This document shows, piece after piece, positions 46,401 through 50,297 of a stretch of DNA of 50,297 nt. Source of the DNA: Gammaproteobacteria bacterium (lineage in GTDB: Bacteria; Pseudomonadota; Gammaproteobacteria; Xanthomonadales; Rhodanobacteraceae); contig JAJPHQ010000033.1 in assembly GCA_021325195.1 (NCBI GenBank), positions 1-50,297 of the forward strand, written 5' to 3'. The translations under genes were made by a program, and so were the position numbers. The notes beneath the pieces are model-generated. The model was not told where the DNA came from. It saw only the letters and a program-made list of their open reading frames with translations, and did no database searches. The stretch's first letter is position 1. Every line of letters starts with the position of its first letter.

Positions 46401-48426
46401 TGCTTCCGGCGGTTCCGCCGGTTACGACCACAAGGCGATGGGCATCACCGCCAAGGGCGCGTGGGAATCGGTCAAGCAGCATTTCCGGGCGCTGGGCCGC
46501 GACTGCCAGAACGAGGACTTCACCTGCGTGGGCATCGGTGACATGTCCGGTGACGTGTTCGGCAACGGCATGCTGTTGTCCAGGCACACGCGGCTGATCG
46601 CCGCCTTCGACCATCGCCACATCTTCATCGACCCGGATCCCGATGCGGAAAGCTCGTTCGTCGAACGCGAACGGATGTTCAGGCTGCCGCGTTCGTCCTG
46701 GGACGACTACGACAAGTCGAAGATCTCCAGGGGCGGCGGGGTGTGGCCGCGCACGGCCAAGGCGATTCCGGTGTCGCCCGAGGCGCGCGCGGCGTTGGGC
46801 ATCGCCGAGGGCGTCGAATCGCTGTCGCCGATCGAGCTGATCAGCGCGATCCTGAGGGCGCCGGTGGACCTGTTGTGGAACGGCGGCATCGGCACCTACG
46901 TCAAGGCCACCGGCGAGACCAACGCCGACGTGGGCGACCGCGCCAACAACGCGCTGCGCATCAACGGCGGCGAATTGCGCTGCAAGGTGGTGGGCGAGGG
47001 CGGCAATCTCGGTTTCACCCAGAAGGGCCGGATCGAGGCCGCGCTGAAGGGCGTCCGGCTCAACACCGATTTCATCGACAACTCGGCCGGCGTGGACACC
47101 TCCGACCACGAGGTCAACATCAAGATCCTGCTGAACGACGCCGTGCAGCGCGGCGAGATCGACGAGGCTGCGCGCAACAGGCTGCTGCATTCGATGACCG
47201 ACGAGGTCGAGCGGCTGGTGTTGCGCGACAACTACCGGCAGAACGTCGCAATCAGCCTGATGGAGCACATGTCGGTGGAGCGGCTCGGTTCCAAGGCGCA
47301 TTTCATCCGCACGCTGGAGGCGCGCGGGCAGCTCGACCGCCAGATCGAATCGCTGCCCTCGGATGCGGAACTGGCCGAGCGCCGCACGCACCATCTGGGC
47401 CTTACCCGGCCCGAGCTCGCGGTGCTGCTGTCTTATTCGAAGATCGTGCTGTACCAGCAGCTGCTGGATTCCGACGTGCCGGAGGATCCGTTCCTGTCGC
47501 ACGAACTGGTGCGCTACTTCCCGCGCGCGCTGCACGAGAAGTACGCCGCGCACATGCAGCGCCACCGGCTGAAGCGCGAGATCATCGCCACCGCGGTGAC
47601 CAACTCGATGGTCAACCGGATGGGTGCGACCTTCGTGCTGCGGATGCAGGAAGACACCGGCCAGACGCCGGCGGCAGTGGCCAAGGCGTACAACGCCGCG
47701 CGCGAAATCCTGCGCGCGCGCGAACTGTGGGCCGGCATCGACGCGCTGGACAGCAAGGTCGGCGCCGACTCGCAGATCGACGCGCAACTCAAGATCTGGG
47801 CGCTGCTGCGTCACATGACGCGCTGGCTGCTGAACCGTCCCGGTGCCACGCTGGACATCGCCGAGCTGGTGGATCGCTACCGCCCGGGCGTGGACAGGTT
47901 GCGTGCGGCGCTGCCCGGCGCGCTGACCGCGACCAGCCGCGCGTCGTTTGACGTGGATCTCGAAAAGTGGCTGGGGCTGGGCTTCCCGGAGGAACTGGCG
48001 CGCAAGCTGGCCGCGGTGCCGGTGCTGGCGGTGGCGCTGGACGTGGTCGAGATCGCGCTGGAGTCGGGCCAATCCATCGAGCGCGTCGCGCGCGTGTTCT
48101 TCGACCTCGGCGAGGCGCTGGACATGGAATGGCTGCGCAACCAGATCGAGCGGCTGCCGGTCGAGAGCCGCTGGCACGCGCAGGCGCGCGGCGCGCTGCG
48201 TGACGAACTGGCCGTGCAGCAGCGCGCGCTGGTGACACAGATCCTGGCGGCGTCCAGATCCGGCGATGCCTCGGGGGAAGGCGCGGTGAAGGCGTGGCTG
48301 GAACGGGACGATCCGCAGCTGCAGTTCACCCGCGGAATGCTGGACGAGATCCGCAGCGTGGACGTCGATTACCCGATTGCCTCGGTCGCGCTGCGGCGGC
48401 TGGCGCAGTTGGTGCAGACGGCCTGA
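43483..48426 (+). CDS. gdhB: NAD-specific glutamate dehydrogenase, large 180-kDa type
   Basis: 1647 residues, matching the giant (L_180) family. It oxidatively deaminates glutamate to 2-oxoglutarate with NAD+. Roughly the first 700 residues are ACT-like regulatory segments; the catalytic core begins near residue 780. Substrate-binding GSKGGFFVK has K881; the dinucleotide-binding glycine loop is GIGDMSGDVFGNG (from 1017). ATG 43483 (NALRAPAGG) is preferred over upstream in-frame starts because of protein style. A TATCAT (43443-43448) may be its -10. The stop TGA is the first bases of a tandem heptamer array. Confidence 0.96.
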   Translation: MNALRAPAGGVDAAAIAALVRSKVPSDQTKLAEAFTVLECNELGAEELAKRSPETWAGLIADLFGWFRQREAGRANVRAFNPDRERNGWTCAHSVIEVVSDDMPFLVDTLEMAIADAGLRLHRLVHPILDVARDARGNVLTIGNADDGIAMESVMHAEIDRVDEATLHKLQAAIETGFGDVRAAVGDWRAMHDRMLAIADELPSRRTPFTAEEIAEGQAFLRWAADNHFTFLGYREYDVVAEGGDEVLKARPDSGLGVLRSVDLAVAPRSTKSLVASRLPQSGSMDAIILTKTNARSRVHRPGYMDYIGVLSFDDKGKPVGEQRFIGLYTSTAYMRRPQDVPLVRRKFESALARSGLRRDSHSGKAFRAILETLPREELLQCTSDELFALASGIFGLKERNRARLFVRRDAYGRFFSCLVFIPRDHYNATVGERVQAMLCEELRGVHVDTNVTIGDSPMARLHVVVRPRAGDHPELDVARLEARLAPIVRSWHDDLRDALVKRLGEERGAQLATRWGRAFSPTYIESATPARAAEDVEILAAMTAAGEDMRLALHYSLRHPSELHFKIFRNGEDIPLSDALPLLENAGLKVDTEQVHTLDLRGARACIQDFIVQPAAPLKFRLEDLHARFEEAFDAIWHGRAENDRFNALVLHAGLAWRQIAILRGYCKYQQQIGTTFSQAYMEETLNRYPLIAGLLVELFEAKFDPRRESADVTARKKFETELRALTPGDVADAHPDFAGNIAALLARPREEQVEGLIGAIKTLLGNVSSLDDDRILRGFMGLIRATLRTNYFQTHDGQPAEYISYKLDSHLVPDVPKPVPYREIWVYSPRVEGVHLRFGPVARGGIRWSDRREDFRTEVLGLVKAQMVKYTVIVPVGSKGGFFVKRPPAGGDRDAIQAEGIACYKLFINGLLDITDNLDTAANKVLHPADVVRHDGDDPYLVVAADKGTATFSDIANGISVAHRYWLGDAFASGGSAGYDHKAMGITAKGAWESVKQHFRALGRDCQNEDFTCVGIGDMSGDVFGNGMLLSRHTRLIAAFDHRHIFIDPDPDAESSFVERERMFRLPRSSWDDYDKSKISRGGGVWPRTAKAIPVSPEARAALGIAEGVESLSPIELISAILRAPVDLLWNGGIGTYVKATGETNADVGDRANNALRINGGELRCKVVGEGGNLGFTQKGRIEAALKGVRLNTDFIDNSAGVDTSDHEVNIKILLNDAVQRGEIDEAARNRLLHSMTDEVERLVLRDNYRQNVAISLMEHMSVERLGSKAHFIRTLEARGQLDRQIESLPSDAELAERRTHHLGLTRPELAVLLSYSKIVLYQQLLDSDVPEDPFLSHELVRYFPRALHEKYAAHMQRHRLKREIIATAVTNSMVNRMGATFVLRMQEDTGQTPAAVAKAYNAAREILRARELWAGIDALDSKVGADSQIDAQLKIWALLRHMTRWLLNRPGATLDIAELVDRYRPGVDRLRAALPGALTATSRASFDVDLEKWLGLGFPEELARKLAAVPVLAVALDVVEIALESGQSIERVARVFFDLGEALDMEWLRNQIERLPVESRWHAQARGALRDELAVQQRALVTQILAASRSGDASGEGAVKAWLERDDPQLQFTRGMLDEIRSVDVDYPIASVALRRLAQLVQTA

Positions 48427-48487
48427 AGAGGGAAGAGGGAAGAGGGAAGAGGGAAGAGGGAAGAGGGAAGAGGGAAGAGGGAAGAGG
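48425..48487. repeat. Tandem heptamer GAAGAGG x9
   Basis: Nine exact head-to-tail copies of GAAGAGG, beginning at the second base of the gdhB stop codon. All purine on the plus strand. Exact copies imply recent slippage or active maintenance. Confidence 0.98.
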
Positions 48488-48507
48488 GAGAAGACGAGGC
48501 ACGCTGC

Positions 48508-48549
48508 GTCTCCCGTCTCCCTTCTCCCGTCTCCCTTCTCCCGTCTCCC
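48508..48549. repeat. Tandem heptamer [G/T]TCTCCC x6
   Basis: Six head-to-tail units (GTCTCCC or TTCTCCC, partly alternating), almost all pyrimidine on the plus strand. The reverse complement of TTCTCCC is GGGAGAA, which is found once at the end of the purine array (48486-48492), so the two arrays can pair partly in a hairpin; H-DNA is also possible. The array ends 24 bp before the nadK start. Confidence 0.95.
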
Positions 48550-48573
48550 CCGCTTTTCCGGCACACTGCGCGC

Positions 48574-49356
48574 ATGCCGCGCCGCGCCGCCGCCAAGCCT
48601 CGCATCGCCTTCGTCGCCGCGCCCTCCGCGAAAGCCGCGCGGGCGGCGGCCGAGCTGGCTGCGCGTTACGGCGACGTGCCGGTCGAACGGGCCGAGGCGA
48701 TCGTCGCATTGGGCGGCGACGGCTTCATGCTGCGCACGCTGCATGCCCAACTGGGGCGCGGTCTGCCGGTGTACGGCATGAAACTGGGCCGGGTCGGCTT
48801 CCTGATGAACCGTTACGCGCCCGATGACCTGCCGGCGCGGATCGCCGCCGCGCATCCCGCGACGCTGCATCCGCTGGAGATGAACGTGCGGGTGAACGGC
48901 GGCGCTGAAATCCGCGCGCTGGCCTTCAACGAGATCTCGCTGCTGCGCCAGACCAATCAGGCCGCGCACATCGAGGTGTCGCTGAACGGCGAGGTGAAGC
49001 TGGACAACCTGGTCTGCGACGGCGTGCTGGTGTCCACGCCTGCCGGTTCCACCGCCTACAACCTGTCGGCGCACGGTCCGATCCTGCCGCTGGACGCCAA
49101 CGTGCTGGCGCTGACGCCGATCAGCCCGTTCCGTCCGCGCCGCTGGCGCGGCGCACTGCTGCCATCGGGCACGCAGGTGGACCTGCGCACCCTCGAACCG
49201 GGACACCGCCCGGTCAGCGCCACCGCGGACTTCCACGAGGTGCGCGACGCCGTGCGGGTGCGTGTGCGCGAGGCGCGCGAACACGCGATCACGCTGCTGT
49301 TCGATCCCGAGTTCAGCCTGGCGCAGCGGATCCTGGACGAGCAGTTCGAGCCGTGA
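48574..49356 (+). CDS. nadK: NAD kinase
   Basis: 260 residues: GGDG (47-50, catalytic D49) in EAIVALGGDGFMLRTLHA, then GMKLGRVGFLMN, FNEISLLRQT (NE motif), VCDGVLVSTPAGSTAYNLSAHGPI and TPISPFRPRRWRGALLP. Phosphorylates NAD+ to NADP+. The repeat arrays fill its upstream leader; no clear ribosome site is seen. Confidence 0.95.
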   Translation: MPRRAAAKPRIAFVAAPSAKAARAAAELAARYGDVPVERAEAIVALGGDGFMLRTLHAQLGRGLPVYGMKLGRVGFLMNRYAPDDLPARIAAAHPATLHPLEMNVRVNGGAEIRALAFNEISLLRQTNQAAHIEVSLNGEVKLDNLVCDGVLVSTPAGSTAYNLSAHGPILPLDANVLALTPISPFRPRRWRGALLPSGTQVDLRTLEPGHRPVSATADFHEVRDAVRVRVREAREHAITLLFDPEFSLAQRILDEQFEP

Positions 49357-49723
49357 ATGTCAGGACTCGGGATTTGAAATTCGAAAACGTTTGTCAGGAG
49401 GGGGATGTTGCGATCAGTTCCCCGGGAGCGGTGACATTTCCTCCGCGCATACGCGGGTTCGATCCGATTCAGACAGCTTCAACGGAGAGGGTCTGACTTT
49501 GCCAGCGCGGAAGAAGTCAGCGGAACGAATTGATCTTTCGCGCTCATGCAAGGAGTGTATCGCCGAAAGAATCCAGAAAGATTCCAGGCGTACGTTGGCG
49601 CATGAAGTTGTCCAAGTGGCGGTGCTTCTGGCTGTCTGAGCCTGCAATGGGTTCGGGAGCAGCGGCGCCGGGCATGCTTCGGAGTAGTCGGAAGAAGTTC
49701 CGTTTGCTCGAAGGGGGTGGGAT
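49357..49723. other. 367-bp intergenic region before the RHS gene
   Basis: No gene supported. Base composition falls toward that of the RHS gene. It holds a short tRNA-T-loop-like string (49456-49465) without the rest of a tRNA. Likely carries the RHS promoter, but no convincing -10/-35 was identified. Confidence 0.5.
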
Positions 49724-50297
49724 ATGGCGATTGTTCGCTGTCGGAGCGGCGTCGCGTTCAGCGTGCTGCTGACCTCGCTTGTTCTTCTCCCGAACCTGGC
49801 TCGCGCACAGGCATCAGGTGACGGAACGCAAACCATCAAATTCGTCGATGGGCCGCCGTCAATAGAAGTGCAAGACTTGGTTCCGCCGCAAATCCAGACA
49901 CTCCAGACCATCACGGTAACGGCTCAAGCCATTCCTCCAGCCACGCCGCCGCCTCCGGTCAACATCCCTTTGGGCAATGGCAGGGTGCAAGGCGTCTCCA
50001 GCGGACCAGGCGAGCGTTTCAGCCCCAACAACCACACTGCATCGACCGTCAAGCCGAAAAACAAGGGCAACTGTCTGAACACCGCCGCTGATCCTGTCGT
50101 GATCAGCAACGGCGCCAAGGTCCTGAGCCTTCCGTTGTTCAAGTTGCCGGGCGAGATGGGACTGGAATACACGTTGTATTACCACTCGGTCAACAGTGGC
50201 TCCGTATGGGCCTACAATCCATGGACTTCGAGCATCAATTACATTCTTGACCTGTACTGCGGCTTCACGAACCCCAACATTCAGTGCAGCCAAGTCA
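49724..50297 (+). CDS. RHS/YD-repeat family protein, N-terminal part
   Basis: 191 codons open to the right edge. ATG 49724 follows GGGGGTGG. A Sec signal peptide (GVAFSVLLTSLVLLPNLARA-Q) is followed by a Pro-rich spacer (ITVTAQAIPPATPPPPVNIP) and the segment CLNTAADPVVISNGAKVLSLPLFKLPGEMGLEYTLYYHS, which matches the N-terminal plug region seen before the YD-repeat shell in secreted RHS proteins. Many such proteins carry a variable C-terminal toxin and are followed by an immunity gene; both would be outside the window. GC is lower and synonymous codons more mixed than in nadK, suggesting transfer. Confidence 0.8.
   Translation, partial: MAIVRCRSGVAFSVLLTSLVLLPNLARAQASGDGTQTIKFVDGPPSIEVQDLVPPQIQTLQTITVTAQAIPPATPPPPVNIPLGNGRVQGVSSGPGERFSPNNHTASTVKPKNKGNCLNTAADPVVISNGAKVLSLPLFKLPGEMGLEYTLYYHSVNSGSVWAYNPWTSSINYILDLYCGFTNPNIQCSQV

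Noticed and set aside
48425-48549. Heptamer arrays as a CRISPR array
   Set aside because: Units are 7 bp with no spacers and no cas genes.
43456-49284. A 1942-codon open frame on the minus strand opposite gdhB and nadK
   Set aside because: It mirrors strongly supported genes on the plus strand; long antisense frames are expected where third positions are nearly always G or C. The protein is low-complexity and matches nothing.
49456-49465. GGTTCGATCC, like a tRNA T-loop, as a tRNA or attachment-site fragment
   Set aside because: The flanking bases do not form the 5-bp T-stem, and no acceptor, D or anticodon arm is present.

Overview
The window is high-GC bacterial chromosome. The order ffh-rpsP-rimM-trmD-rplS, the very large NAD-dependent glutamate dehydrogenase, the 41-residue zinc-ligand-poor L36, the GacA/UvrY regulator and the aguA-aguB pair all fit a gammaproteobacterium of the Xanthomonadales/Lysobacterales (Rhodanobacteraceae- or Xanthomonadaceae-like). 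The assignment is inferred from gene content and protein style, not from a marker search.

Left part (1-13214), accessory: it opens inside a radical-SAM gene whose N-terminus lies outside the window. Next come two GT-B glycosyltransferases, a hexapeptide-repeat sugar acetyltransferase, a TylF-type methyltransferase, an OafA-type membrane acyltransferase and a class I methyltransferase. A second block follows: a minus-strand pair (B12-binding radical SAM, then PF14907-type nucleotidyltransferase) diverging from a plus-strand HprK-like kinase and an ABC exporter. The first block looks like glycan assembly and decoration. The second resembles the kinase/nucleotidyltransferase/exporter tailoring sets of some RiPP (lasso-type) and exosortase-linked loci, but no precursor, cyclase or protease is visible in the window.

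Centre (13215-31184), mostly housekeeping: uvrY facing rne; rluC divergent from rne; phhB, nfuA, two monohaem cytochromes c, and an NfeD protease plus SPFH protein pair. Then come a PadR regulator with a HAAS-type membrane sensor protein and a strong inverted repeat in front of it, a Gly-rich small membrane protein, TonB, DUF488, a Sel1-like protein, and a four-gene minus-strand operon (BamE-like, agmatine deiminase, N-carbamoylputrescine amidase, TraB family). rpmJ follows. Between rpmJ and the BamE-like gene is a 341-bp gap with two minus-strand intrinsic terminators and a folded element.

Right part (31375-50297): transketolase, a YpjD-like haem/cytochrome protein, a MarR-GNAT fusion with a palindrome next to its start, ffh and the rpsP-rimM-trmD-rplS series (with a perfect terminator hairpin before rplS). 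Then an RND efflux pair without an outer-membrane channel gene, the giant glutamate dehydrogenase, an array of heptanucleotide repeats, NAD kinase, and the start of a secreted RHS-type protein that runs off the right edge in lower-GC DNA.

No rRNA, tRNA, CRISPR array, transposase or prophage gene was found.
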